Source: an uncultured Prevotella sp. (GTDB taxonomy: Bacteria > Bacteroidota > Bacteroidia > Bacteroidales > Bacteroidaceae). From it: 42,219 nucleotides of DNA. A model generated the notes under the pieces. The model made no database searches. It was not told the origin of the DNA and saw only the letters and a list, made by a program, of their open reading frames with translations. Location: assembly GCA_946415245.1 (NCBI GenBank), contig CAMKRS010000015.1, forward strand, positions 1-42,219. Direction: 5' to 3'. The position numbers and the translations under genes were made by a program. Of the stretch, positions 14,136 through 22,077 are shown one piece after another (position 1 is the stretch's first letter; every line of letters starts with the position of its first letter).

Positions 14136-14936
14136 ATGGCAAAGATTAATGTCCAGAATACGGAGATAACCATCGTTTCGCACAATGACGATGACTACAT
14201 TTCGCTGACCGATATGGCTCGTAGCCAGTTGCAAGAGCACATTATCTTCCGTTGGCTCAGTCTGAAAAGTACGATTGAGTACCTTGGTGAATGGGAAATG
14301 CTCTACAATCCCAATTTTAATTGTACCGAATTCGGTACATTTAGAAACATGGCGGGCAGCAACAACTTCGTTCTGTCAGTCAAGACATGGATCGAAAAGA
14401 CTAGAGCCATTGGTGTTTTCTCCAAGGCGGGACGCTATGGTGGTACTTATGCGCATCGCGATATTGCCTACCACTTTGGCATGTGGATAAGTCCTAAGTT
14501 CCAGTTGCTGTTGGTCAAGGAATACCAACGACTAAAAGCCGAAGAGCAGAAAATGTTGGGCTGGACGGCAAAGAGAGAACTATCCAAGATTAACTACCAT
14601 ATTCATACCGATGCCATCAAAAGCCATCTGATACCTGAAGAAATAACCGCTGCACAGGCCAGTATCATTTATGCAGAAGAGGCAGATGTGCTGAACGTGG
14701 CTATGTTCGGAATGACTGCCAAACAATGGAGAGAGGCAAATCCTGAATTGAAAGGAAATATCCGTGATTATGCCACCATTAATGAATTGATATGCTTGTC
14801 GAATATGGAGAACATCAATGCCGTGCTTATCAATGATGGTGTGCCACAAGGTGAGAGACTTGTGAAACTCAATCAGATTGCTATTCAGCAAATGCACGTA
14901 TTGGAGGATAATAATAGAAAACTATTAAAATTGTAA
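14136..14936 (+). CDS. KilA-N domain protein
   Basis: 266 residues. The KilA-N domain occupies roughly residues 5-140: DDDYISLTDMARS at the start, the FRWLSLKSTIEYLGEWE helix, and GRYGGTYAHRDIAYHFGMW followed by ISPKFQLLLVKEYQRLK. KilA-N is a DNA-binding fold found in phage antirepressors and in host proteins carried on mobile elements. The C-terminal 120 residues (ITAAQASIIYAEEADVLNVA, then MTAKQWREANP) form the extension seen in Bacteroidales members. The stop is 4 bp before the ATPase start, so the two are one operon. A likely role is DNA or phage sensing for the ATPase, but that is inference. Confidence 0.85.
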   Translation: MAKINVQNTEITIVSHNDDDYISLTDMARSQLQEHIIFRWLSLKSTIEYLGEWEMLYNPNFNCTEFGTFRNMAGSNNFVLSVKTWIEKTRAIGVFSKAGRYGGTYAHRDIAYHFGMWISPKFQLLLVKEYQRLKAEEQKMLGWTAKRELSKINYHIHTDAIKSHLIPEEITAAQASIIYAEEADVLNVAMFGMTAKQWREANPELKGNIRDYATINELICLSNMENINAVLINDGVPQGERLVKLNQIAIQQMHVLEDNNRKLLKL

Positions 14937-14940
14937 TTAT

Positions 14941-16392
14941 ATGAGTGTTTTATCGGAAATATCAGAAAAATGGAAGCTGGAAGCTAAGCAGGAAGATAAT
15001 ATGCGTTATTTCTTTCATGTAAAAGAAGCCGCAAAAGTTCTTAGTGGTGAAAAATTTTATGTTGTGGGTAGAAAAGGGAGTGGTAAGTCTGCAATTAGCC
15101 AATATATCTTAAACCTCTGTAATGAGAATGCGTCAACAGGATATAAAATTTTTACAGAGCAGCTGTCATTCAAGAATTTCCCTTTCAATGAGCTGTATGC
15201 CTTACAAAACGGGAAATACACTAAGCCCAACCAGTATATCACGATTTGGAAGTATATTATTTATTCATGCATATGTCGTCTAATGGTTAAAAATCAGGGA
15301 ATTGATGGTGAGTTAAGAACCCTGTTAGAAAAACTATATCCGCCAACAACAATAAAATCTCTTTCTCGTCTGATAGATAGTTGGACTACAAAAGAGTTTG
15401 GCGCACAAATATTGGGCTCAGGAGGGAATATAAAAGTTGATAAAATATCAAAATTTGAGAGTCTCTCTTGGATTGAAAAAACGAATATCTTAGAAGACAT
15501 CATCGAGAATTATATCGATGACTCTAACTATTACGTTATTTTTGATGAACTTGATGAGGATTATCGTGACTTTGAAACAACGGAGGAACGTTCACAGTAT
15601 GTATATTTGATTACAAGCCTTTTTAAAGCAGTTCAAGACATCAAATCAATATTTAGGGAAAAGAGGCATATAGTCTGCCCTGTAGTTTTTTTAAGGGATG
15701 ATATTTATTTGCTCATCAAAGATACAGACAAAAACAAATGGGGTGATTTTAAAATAGCCCTTGAATGGGATGAGCAGAAACTTAAATCAATGTTAGCTTA
15801 TCGTATTTCGAAAGCTATAGACCCTAATGGGGATGTCCTGCCATTTGAAAAAGCTTGGAGCACAATTTTTACTGGACAAACAATTAATTTAGGCGGTAAT
15901 TCCAAAAAGAAAACAGACCTGTTTCATTATATTACTCTTAGCACACAATTAAGGCCAAGAGATTATATAAAGTATTTACAGGTATGCGCTGAGAATACTA
16001 TTGAAAATGGAGAAACAAAGATAACTGCACAAACAGTAAAACGCGTAGATAAAGGATTCTCAAATTATCTAAAAGAAGAAATTGTAGACGAAATACACGC
16101 ACAATTGCCTGATATCTTAGTTATATTCTCTATTATATCTCAAATACGAAAATGGAACTTCACAATTAAAGAGTTTAAGGATACTTATATCCAATATTAT
16201 AAAAAAGGAACAATTAAAAATGGGAATGTAGATTATGTCCTTCAATTACTCTTTGATTTTAGCGTTATTGGCAATAGGCCTAAAAATCGGACAATTTCAT
16301 TCTTTAGGTATACAAATCCAGAGGCAAGGTTCAACTTTAATGAGAATATTGTTGTACATAGAGGTTTATTTAAGGCCTTGCAAATATTGTAA
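14941..16392 (+). CDS. P-loop ATPase, Sll1717-like
   Basis: 483 residues. Walker A is GRKGSGKS at residues 43-50 and Walker B is YVIFDELDED near residue 200, followed by a sensor-like VVFLRDDIY strand. This arrangement (short N-terminal lead, GRKGSGKS, DELDE) fits the Sll1717 family of P-loop ATPases, which are often found in defence islands. The C-terminal 120 residues have a winged-helix-like character (KWNFTIKEFKDTYIQYYKKG) and end by ARFNFNENIVVHRGLFKALQ. No nuclease, protease or membrane effector domain is recognised. Codon use is AT-rich, unlike the host genes. It is co-transcribed with the KilA-N gene. Confidence 0.8.
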   Translation: MSVLSEISEKWKLEAKQEDNMRYFFHVKEAAKVLSGEKFYVVGRKGSGKSAISQYILNLCNENASTGYKIFTEQLSFKNFPFNELYALQNGKYTKPNQYITIWKYIIYSCICRLMVKNQGIDGELRTLLEKLYPPTTIKSLSRLIDSWTTKEFGAQILGSGGNIKVDKISKFESLSWIEKTNILEDIIENYIDDSNYYVIFDELDEDYRDFETTEERSQYVYLITSLFKAVQDIKSIFREKRHIVCPVVFLRDDIYLLIKDTDKNKWGDFKIALEWDEQKLKSMLAYRISKAIDPNGDVLPFEKAWSTIFTGQTINLGGNSKKKTDLFHYITLSTQLRPRDYIKYLQVCAENTIENGETKITAQTVKRVDKGFSNYLKEEIVDEIHAQLPDILVIFSIISQIRKWNFTIKEFKDTYIQYYKKGTIKNGNVDYVLQLLFDFSVIGNRPKNRTISFFRYTNPEARFNFNENIVVHRGLFKALQIL

Positions 16393-16439
16393 TTTATTTA
16401 GGATGCCACGTAATCAAAAACGTGGCATCCTAAATAAAT
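16392..16439. terminator. Bidirectional terminator, 20-bp perfect hairpin
   Basis: Arms 16392-16411 and 16420-16439 are perfectly complementary, with an 8-nt loop (AATCAAAA); A/T-rich outer stem supplies U runs on both strands. It begins at the ATPase stop codon and separates the two convergent cargo operons. Confidence 0.85.
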
Positions 16440-16478
16440 GTTTTAAACACTAAGATAAGTGTGTTATTAATAGTTTTT

Positions 16479-18533
16479 TTACTCCAGCCAACTTAACCAT
16501 TTGGGCAATGGGGTCTTAACAATACTTTTCAGTTTGGGGTATTTGCTAATGAATGACTCTTTATATATCTTCTGAACTTTTATATAAGCAGAAGAATCGA
16601 AATCTGCATAGTCAAAAGCATTGGCTCCATCAGCAATCTGTCCTTCAAAAATGACAGCTGATAGCTTGCAATTTGAAAAAGCTTCCTTGCCAATTCGGGT
16701 CAATGATGCAGGAAAAGTAATTTTTGAGATTCCTGTATTTGCAAATGCTCTGTCTGAAATGTACTTTATAGTTTGAGGTAGTTGTATAGTAACTAATTCC
16801 TTATGTCCTTCAAATGCTGAAGAAGAAATTATCTCTACACCTTCTTTGCAAACAAAATTTTGAATTTTCACAGATTTAGAAACATCAATGATTTCCTTAT
16901 ATCCATTATAATATGCAACGCCATCTTCAATTGAAATCCTGTCTTTCCCTGCTACTATTGTTTTTAAGGTTCGACACGATTTTGCTGAATCGTATATATC
17001 TATGACCTGTATACCTTCCGGGGCGATTATTTCTTCAATGGATTTCAGAGATAATACATCAAAGGCATCTTTTGATACACTTCTAATATGATTGGGTAGT
17101 GTGATTGTTTTTATATTTTTCGCATTATCTGCTAATATGCCCACAAAAGTATCACCATTTTCATTATATACAAATCCCGTTTCTTCATCTATTGTTATTT
17201 CACCGTCATAGTCTGGCAGCGTATGTACTATTACAATATTAGAATCTTCGCTTGTTAATTTTTCTGTTAGAGCACCTAATCCTTGCCTACTAAATTTGTT
17301 GTGAAGCCTCTCGTACTGATTTTTTAATACATATGAAAAATCCGAACTTGGAAGATAGAAGTGGATTTCGCGTGAGTATGTAAAGAAGGCGTGTTCAGCA
17401 TCCTTTGTAATCTGATTGAAATTGAATACTATCTTCTTGATATTCTTACATGATTTAAATGCACATTCCCCAACTTTAGTTACAGATCGAGGTATATACA
17501 CTTCTTCTATGTCTTTATTGCAGCAGAATGCATACTGGAAGATTTCTTCTACCCCGTTTTTGATTTGAACAGATTTTGATTTACAATCTATACCAGAAAC
17601 AAGAAATTTTCCATCTTTAGTATAAATAATCCCATCTTCCTCAACCAATTCAATGGTAGAAAAGTTCTCTGCCTTAACTTCATAAGTATGTCTTCCATTC
17701 TCTGCTTCGGAACCTCTAAAACAGAAGTGGCTATAATTCCATAGAGGATATATTACTTCTTCGAGATTTGGTATTTTTGACTTTTCAATGAACTCATCAT
17801 AAAAATGAGTATGCATAGGTCCCTTAAACACAAGCGTTTTGGTGCGGATGAGAGAATTAACTGCATCTTTGTCAAATTCAAATATACCACTACGGTCTTT
17901 ATGATAATCTTCAGAATCTCCTAATATAACAACCTTCTCAATAATGTTATCTTTGCCAAATGCAGTAGCCGCAATTCGTTCTATTTTATAAGGTATTTCG
18001 AGAATTCTTGTGTCCTTATCTACTATGACTAAGGTCTTGCCATTCTTACTTGTTCGGAAACCATTATCTTGTTTTATTGTTAATTGATATGCAATATTGT
18101 CTGGTATAGCTGTAACTTTTACAATGGCTTCACTCAAACCTTCACAATACCCAAATAACTTCTTATATTTATCAACGAGCCAAGGTAAAACGCAAATCTC
18201 CTGTAGTCTTGTTCCTCTCCAATATCTCGTGACACCACCGAATTCAGGACAACCATCTAAAGCGAAGTCGAAATCTGAATATGCTGTTATTTTCCTCAAA
18301 TACGGAAGGCAACGTATACTTCCAACATCAAAGATAAAGAAGGATGAGGGGAGTATCAATTCATAGCACATTGATTCTCTCCCTTTCAATTCAAGGTATA
18401 TACACTCATTTTTTAGTCTGTATACTTCACAATCCTCAGGTATCGAATAGGCATATTTGAAATCTTTACTATAACGACTTGTGCTATCATACTCTCCTTC
18501 TCGGAAAGTGATGGGGTCTTTTTCTTCTCTCAT
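16479..18533 (-). CDS. BspA-type leucine-rich repeat protein, cytoplasmic
   Basis: 684 residues. Several LRR_5 units are visible, with the pattern of a strand, an AF-x-x-C/N turn and a strand: SVTKVGECAFKSCKNIKKIV, then SVSKDAFDVLSLKSIEEII, YISDRAFANTGISKITFP and RIGKEAFSNCKLSAVIFEG. Unlike the surface BspA proteins there is no signal peptide, no lipobox and no C-terminal sorting domain; the protein begins MREEKDPITFREGEY. It may be a cytoplasmic recognition protein. It follows the 143-aa gene after 9 bp on the same strand and is AT-rich like the other cargo. Confidence 0.8.
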   Translation of the reverse strand: MREEKDPITFREGEYDSTSRYSKDFKYAYSIPEDCEVYRLKNECIYLELKGRESMCYELILPSSFFIFDVGSIRCLPYLRKITAYSDFDFALDGCPEFGGVTRYWRGTRLQEICVLPWLVDKYKKLFGYCEGLSEAIVKVTAIPDNIAYQLTIKQDNGFRTSKNGKTLVIVDKDTRILEIPYKIERIAATAFGKDNIIEKVVILGDSEDYHKDRSGIFEFDKDAVNSLIRTKTLVFKGPMHTHFYDEFIEKSKIPNLEEVIYPLWNYSHFCFRGSEAENGRHTYEVKAENFSTIELVEEDGIIYTKDGKFLVSGIDCKSKSVQIKNGVEEIFQYAFCCNKDIEEVYIPRSVTKVGECAFKSCKNIKKIVFNFNQITKDAEHAFFTYSREIHFYLPSSDFSYVLKNQYERLHNKFSRQGLGALTEKLTSEDSNIVIVHTLPDYDGEITIDEETGFVYNENGDTFVGILADNAKNIKTITLPNHIRSVSKDAFDVLSLKSIEEIIAPEGIQVIDIYDSAKSCRTLKTIVAGKDRISIEDGVAYYNGYKEIIDVSKSVKIQNFVCKEGVEIISSSAFEGHKELVTIQLPQTIKYISDRAFANTGISKITFPASLTRIGKEAFSNCKLSAVIFEGQIADGANAFDYADFDSSAYIKVQKIYKESFISKYPKLKSIVKTPLPKWLSWLE

Positions 18534-18542
18534 AATGTTATT

Positions 18543-18974
18543 TTAAATGTCAGTTCTGTACCTATACTTGTTAACTATAGCTCTAACCTCTTCGTATGGG
18601 AATCCAATTTCTTCATACAATTTGTATGCCTGTTCTCCTAGACGTTTATGCTCTTCTCCGCCATCCATTAAAATGAAGATGTTGGAACAATTGCTAATCA
18701 TAAATTCCAAGACCTGTCGATTCTTAATTTGCTTTATGTAGGGGGTTATTTTTTCATACGTATTGTAAAAAGGCTTGAAATCATCTATTTGTTTTTTTGT
18801 CATACCAAAATAGACAGCAGCTTTCTCCAAGTACTGTAAAGCCCAAGACATTTGAGTCAATGGAACTCCCTTCATTGTCAGGTATTCTAACAAGTAATAT
18901 AAAGCATACCTTTGTTCGGCCTCCAATTTGTCATATGGAGGAATTGGATTTCTTTTTCTGCTGAATAGTCCCAT
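18543..18974 (-). CDS. Hypothetical helical protein, 143 aa
   Basis: Not recognised. The start MGLFSRKRNPIPPYDKLEAE is a short basic lead and the rest is all-helical (RYALYYLLEYLTMKGVPL, YFGMTKKQIDDFKPFY, YKLYEEIGFPYEEVRAIVNK). There is no membrane segment or signal peptide. It precedes the LRR gene by 9 bp and would be the adaptor or regulator of that pair. A weak AGGG-like ribosome site lies upstream of the ATG. A TerB-like all-alpha fold is possible but only a guess. Confidence 0.75.
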   Translation of the reverse strand: MGLFSRKRNPIPPYDKLEAEQRYALYYLLEYLTMKGVPLTQMSWALQYLEKAAVYFGMTKKQIDDFKPFYNTYEKITPYIKQIKNRQVLEFMISNCSNIFILMDGGEEHKRLGEQAYKLYEEIGFPYEEVRAIVNKYRYRTDI

Positions 18975-19000
18975 ACGCTTTTGATTTATTTACCCTTTTG

Positions 19001-19144
19001 CTACCACGAGAGCATTTTTATGTTAGAAGCGTGGAGCTGATTAGCCACTTCTTCAATCGGAGGTCGTGAGATTACCTTTGTCAGTAGAGGTAGTAACCAG
19101 TCCACGCTATACGCGCGAACCGCCACACTCTCTTGCTGACTCAT
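19001..19144 (-). CDS. Possible 47-aa small ORF, or structured leader RNA, upstream of the LRR operon
   Basis: An ATG at 19144 opens 47 codons to TAG at 19001: it begins MSQQESVAVRAYSVDW and ends NQLHASNIKMLSW. It is visibly more G+C-rich than the surrounding island. GCGTGGA (19029-19035) and TCCACGC (19101-19107) form an inverted pair around inner stems, so the stretch might instead be a structured RNA. It lies between a minus-strand promoter (19231-19224) and the 143-aa gene. I do not recognise the peptide. Confidence 0.35.
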   Translation of the reverse strand: MSQQESVAVRAYSVDWLLPLLTKVISRPPIEEVANQLHASNIKMLSW

Positions 19145-19223
19145 GGAAGTTTCTCACGTTTCCGATTACAAGAAAAGCATAACGCTTCGTTGTTTCAATA
19201 TGTCTTTGTTCCGAAGAACGCTG

Positions 19224-19231
19224 CAAATATA
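19224..19231 (-). promoter_or_regulatory. -7 box TATATTTG for the LRR operon
   Basis: Minus-strand TATATTTG. The leader to the 143-aa ATG (18974) would be about 240 nt and contains the 47-codon ORF. Confidence 0.55.
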
Positions 19232-19387
19232 ATAAAAATCTACGAAATCATAATTAAAAATGTAGGAAAAAAGTAAAAATACATGCTTCTCAGATAAAAA
19301 ATGATAGGCTTAGAGTCTAATTCCCTTCCTTTGAGCCTCTTTTTAAGGTAATCCAAACTGCTCCCTAAACCATTGCGCAATATGCAT

Positions 19388-19600
19388 CTAATTGATTTGC
19401 AAGAACAGATTTCGCTTCTTGTCCATTATCACTTGTGCTGATACATTATCTCCAAGAGCATTCTGCCTGTACTCATTGGAGTGAAGCCAGCCACTATAGT
19501 TGATAGTGTGGGCATGCATCAATTTTCCCGTCTTTGAGTTGCTCCTGTTTATGAATGCCGCAAATATGTTCCTTAGAAGGGTGTAGCCTAATACGCACTT
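19388..19600 (-). pseudogene. Unknown ORF remnant inside the island
   Basis: A minus-strand frame of about 70 codons is open from 19600 to TAG at 19388 and reads coding-like at its end: LMHAHTINYSGWLHSNEYRQ, then NALGDNVSAQVIMDKK. There is no convincing start codon except an internal ATG giving 43 residues. I do not recognise a family. It probably is the leftover of a gene lost from the island. The rest of the 797-bp gap 18975-19771 holds nothing else I can support. Confidence 0.3.
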
Positions 19601-19735
19601 TTATGTGGAGTGCCACACAAAGATGCTTGTCTGCTTACTGATGAGCAAGCTCGGTGGACATTAGGGTCTTGTTTCCTTGAATTGTTATTTCACAATAGGG
19701 AATTTTCAGAATGAGCCTATTTGAAGATTATGGTT

Positions 19736-19743
19736 TACCTTTG
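19736..19743 (+). promoter_or_regulatory. -7 box TACCTTTG for the HTH pair
   Basis: TACCTTTG, 28 bp before the ATG at 19772; consensus Bacteroidetes -7. No -33 box at the usual spacing. Confidence 0.5.
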
Positions 19744-19771
19744 CCTGCAAATTACAAAAACTAAATAAGAC

Positions 19772-20092
19772 ATGGAAGTAGTATCAATTGAGCGCAGTAC
19801 CTACGAGGAACTGCTGACGAGTTTCAACAGCTTTGTCGCACAGATGAGAGCAATGGCAGATAGAGGCACGGACAAGAAGTTGGGCAATTGGCTTGACAAC
19901 CAAGACGTGTGCCAGATGCTGAACATCAGCCCCAGAACATTACAGACCTTACGGGATAACGGGACGTTGGCCTATTCTCAAATTAACCGTAAGGTATACT
20001 ATAAGCCTGAGGATGTGGAGAGTATTCTTCATGTTGTGGCTGATAGGGAAAAGGATAGAAAGATGCATAACCTCAAAATGAGCAGCCTATGA
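19772..20092 (+). CDS. Helix-turn-helix protein, excisionase-like (HTH_17)
   Basis: 106 residues. After a helical lead (YEELLTSFNSFVAQMRAMAD) comes a MerR/Xis-like winged helix: WLDNQDVCQMLNISPRTLQT, then LRDNGTLAYSQINRKVYYKP. Such proteins beside Bacteroidetes integrases act as recombination directionality factors or regulators. The stop overlaps the start of the next HTH gene by 4 bp (ATGA). It converges on the integrase. Confidence 0.85.
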   Translation: MEVVSIERSTYEELLTSFNSFVAQMRAMADRGTDKKLGNWLDNQDVCQMLNISPRTLQTLRDNGTLAYSQINRKVYYKPEDVESILHVVADREKDRKMHNLKMSSL

Positions 20093-20385
20093 ACGAACTA
20101 ATAATGCCTCATAACGTTGGAGTGAAGAACGCATTAGAGAACATGAAGGAGGTGCTTGCTCTATACAAGAAAGTGATAGGCAATTATCGTCCATTATTGG
20201 ATGGTGAACGCTATCTGACAGACAGAGAGGTGGCACAGATTCTGAAGGTCAGCAGACGAACGCTACAGGAATATCGAAATGATGGCGTGCTACCTTATAT
20301 ATTATTAGGTGGGAAGGTGCTTTATCGTGAAAGTGATTTGGAAAGAGTTCTGGAGAGTTGCTATCATCCGTCTTATAAACGATAG
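20089..20385 (+). CDS. Second helix-turn-helix protein, excisionase-like
   Basis: 98 residues with the same design as its upstream neighbour: a helical lead (ALENMKEVLALYKKVIG) and a winged helix YLTDREVAQILKVSRRTLQE, then YRNDGVLPYILLGGKVLYRE. It overlaps the previous gene by 4 bp. The pair is the usual companion of IntDOT-type integrases, where one member behaves like Xis2 of CTnDOT; that role is inferred from family and context. Confidence 0.85.
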   Translation: MNELIMPHNVGVKNALENMKEVLALYKKVIGNYRPLLDGERYLTDREVAQILKVSRRTLQEYRNDGVLPYILLGGKVLYRESDLERVLESCYHPSYKR

Positions 20386-20432
20386 GGAAAAAGAAAGAGC
20401 AATTTGTGGTTTGAGTGCTGAGAGATTATAAC

Positions 20433-20478
20433 GCAGAAAGACGGATGACAGACTATCGCTAATCATTCGTCTTTCTGC
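20433..20478. terminator. Bidirectional terminator between HTH pair and integrase
   Basis: GCAGAAAGACGGATGA (20433-20448) pairs with TCATTCGTCTTTCTGC (20463-20478): 16 bp with one G-T pair, 14-nt loop. TTTGAAGTTTTT follows on the plus side. Confidence 0.75.
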
Positions 20479-20502
20479 TTTGAAGTTTTTGGGGGCTGTG
20501 AC

Positions 20503-21723
20503 CTATGTCATCTTAAGCCCTTTGAATGACGCATTGAGTTTATTGCCAAGCATTGTCAGGTCGTTGTCAAGTTTCTGGCTTGTGATTTTGGCGTAAATTT
20601 GAGTGGTCACTATATTGGTGTGTCCCAATACACGGCTCACGCTTTCGATAGGCATGCCCTTTGAAAGCGCCAAGGTTGCGAATGAGTGCCGTCCACAATG
20701 GTAGGATATGGCTTTTTCAATGCCGCAGGCAGTCATCACCGTTTTCAGTTTCTTGCACATCGACCAGTAGTTCATCTTGCCGAACACCAACTTGTCTTCC
20801 TGTAGATGCTTGTAGCGGTCGATAATCTGCAAGGGTACGTCCATCAGTTTCACTTGGAAGCGGATATTGGTTTTGTGTCGCTTACTGATAATCCATTTGT
20901 CACCGTTGATGTCCACGATATTGTCCGTGGTCAGATTCTTCACGTCGATGAACGAGAGGGCAGTAAAGCTCACGAATACAAAAATGTCACGAACGAAGGC
21001 CAGATTGTCATCCTCGAACTCATGGGTTACGACTGCTTTCAGTTCATCTTCGGTCAGGAATTCCCTTTCCTTGCAGTTGGGGCTGATATGGAACTGCGCG
21101 AACGGGTTACGAGGAATCTTGCCGTTATAGTGCGCCCTCATCACAACACCTTTCAGCCACATACACCGCTGCCAGATAGTACCATTAGCCAGTCCTCGGT
21201 CAGTGCTTAGGTAGGCAGCGAAGTCCTTGATGAACTCTGGTGTCAATTCCAACATCGACATATCCGTGCGACGATAGTGCGACTGGATGAACTCTGCCAC
21301 ATCCTTCCGCGAACGTTCCATAGCCCAGAGTGTGCTTGCCGCTCTGTCCTTGCCCACACGTTTCTTCTGGTTTGCAATATCCTTGTCAAAAGCACTCAAC
21401 AACGTTTCGTACTCGCTGCCAAATCCCTGATAAGAGTTGCGCACCATCTCAGCCGTCACAAAAGCCTCGCGGTCTGACAGGTGCTGATAGTGCTTGATGA
21501 TCTGCGCCTTGATGTTATCCAGTTCGCGGTTAATCTGCAATGCCTCCTTGCTGCGACCTTTAGCGCAATTGCCCTTTACATCCCACATGTCAAGCGGGAT
21601 CGTCTTCTTACAACTGAACTGGCTCTGAGTGCCGTTAATCGTTACCCTGCCCATCACAGGCACCACACCGTTCTTCTCCTTACTCTTGTTCACATAGAAC
21701 AGAATGTTAAAAGTACTTCTCAT
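20503..21723 (-). CDS. Tyrosine site-specific integrase, Bacteroidales type
   Basis: 406 residues. An N-terminal arm-binding domain (FYVNKSKEKNGVVPVMGRV) precedes a SAM-like core-binding domain and the catalytic domain. The catalytic set shows SKRHKTN (Lys in the beta-hairpin), His342-x-x-Arg345 in YHCGRHSFATLA, LGHTNIVTTQIY and the nucleophile Tyr377. In the place of the first Arg is FTALSFIDVKNL with Ser, as known for IntDOT, so the absence is normal for this family. It should integrate and excise the island at the TGGGTTACGA(A/T)TTGGCAACC repeats. A minus-strand TAGTTTTG box (21760-21753) serves as promoter. Confidence 0.92.
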   Translation of the reverse strand: MRSTFNILFYVNKSKEKNGVVPVMGRVTINGTQSQFSCKKTIPLDMWDVKGNCAKGRSKEALQINRELDNIKAQIIKHYQHLSDREAFVTAEMVRNSYQGFGSEYETLLSAFDKDIANQKKRVGKDRAASTLWAMERSRKDVAEFIQSHYRRTDMSMLELTPEFIKDFAAYLSTDRGLANGTIWQRCMWLKGVVMRAHYNGKIPRNPFAQFHISPNCKEREFLTEDELKAVVTHEFEDDNLAFVRDIFVFVSFTALSFIDVKNLTTDNIVDINGDKWIISKRHKTNIRFQVKLMDVPLQIIDRYKHLQEDKLVFGKMNYWSMCKKLKTVMTACGIEKAISYHCGRHSFATLALSKGMPIESVSRVLGHTNIVTTQIYAKITSQKLDNDLTMLGNKLNASFKGLKMT

Positions 21724-21752
21724 GTTTTTTACTCCGTTTTTAATTTTGGCTG

Positions 21753-21760
21753 CAAAACTA
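21753..21760 (-). promoter_or_regulatory. -7 box TAGTTTTG for the integrase
   Basis: Minus-strand TAGTTTTG, 30-37 bp upstream of the ATG at 21723, fits TAnnTTTG. It lies between the integrase and attR. Confidence 0.45.
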
Positions 21761-21886
21761 CTATGTTTTTAGGCATCCATCGCTATGCAAAATATTGCAG
21801 TTTGCGGAATAAGAAACGAGCGGTGAGAGGTGTATCATTCTGCTCCATTTTGCATGGACACTTTTCTTATCTCCAAGGTCATAAAT

Positions 21887-21906
21887 TGGGTTACGATTTG
21901 GCAACC
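21887..21906 (+). other. Candidate attR of the integrated island
   Basis: TGGGTTACGATTTGGCAACC, 19/20 identical to 13811-13830 and 163 bp from the integrase start. The 171 bp from here to the GH3 gene hold only a promoter. Confidence 0.65.
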
Positions 21907-22041
21907 TAACTCCTTCGCCGATCCTCTCCAATTTGCTTTTTATTCAAATTTGGACTTCCGCGTTTTTCCCTTGATTGCCTTTATTTTAGGCTGAATTGCG
22001 TAAATCTTCCAAAATCGCTTCGTAACTACAACTTTTTTTCG

Positions 22042-22049
22042 TAACTTTG
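22042..22049 (+). promoter_or_regulatory. -7 box TAACTTTG for the GH3 gene
   Basis: TAACTTTG, 28 bp before the ATG at 22078. It lies within TTTTTTTCGTAACTTTGC; a nearly identical stretch occurs at 13741-13756 left of the island. Confidence 0.55.
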
Positions 22050-22077
22050 CCCCGTCTAACAACAAAATAACTAAAAC

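Larger units (their letters stand above)
13811..21906. mobile_element. Integrative island of about 8.1 kb (integrase, excisionase-like HTHs, KilA-N/ATPase cargo)
   Basis: The segment is bounded by 20-bp direct repeats (19/20 identical) and carries a tyrosine integrase whose start lies 163 bp inside the right repeat. The cargo between is much more AT-rich than the flanking glycosidase genes: a sampled line of the ATPase (15001-15060) has 18 G+C in 60, one of the GH3 gene (22321-22380) has 36 in 60. Gene layout is an integrase plus two overlapping HTH genes at the right end, and two convergent cargo operons. No mobilisation or conjugation gene is seen, so it would depend on helpers to move between cells. 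Confidence 0.7.

Noticed and set aside
21000..21030. Missing first catalytic Arg as a sign that the integrase is dead
   Set aside because: The IntDOT family carries Ser there and is active; the HxxR, Lys and Tyr residues are present.
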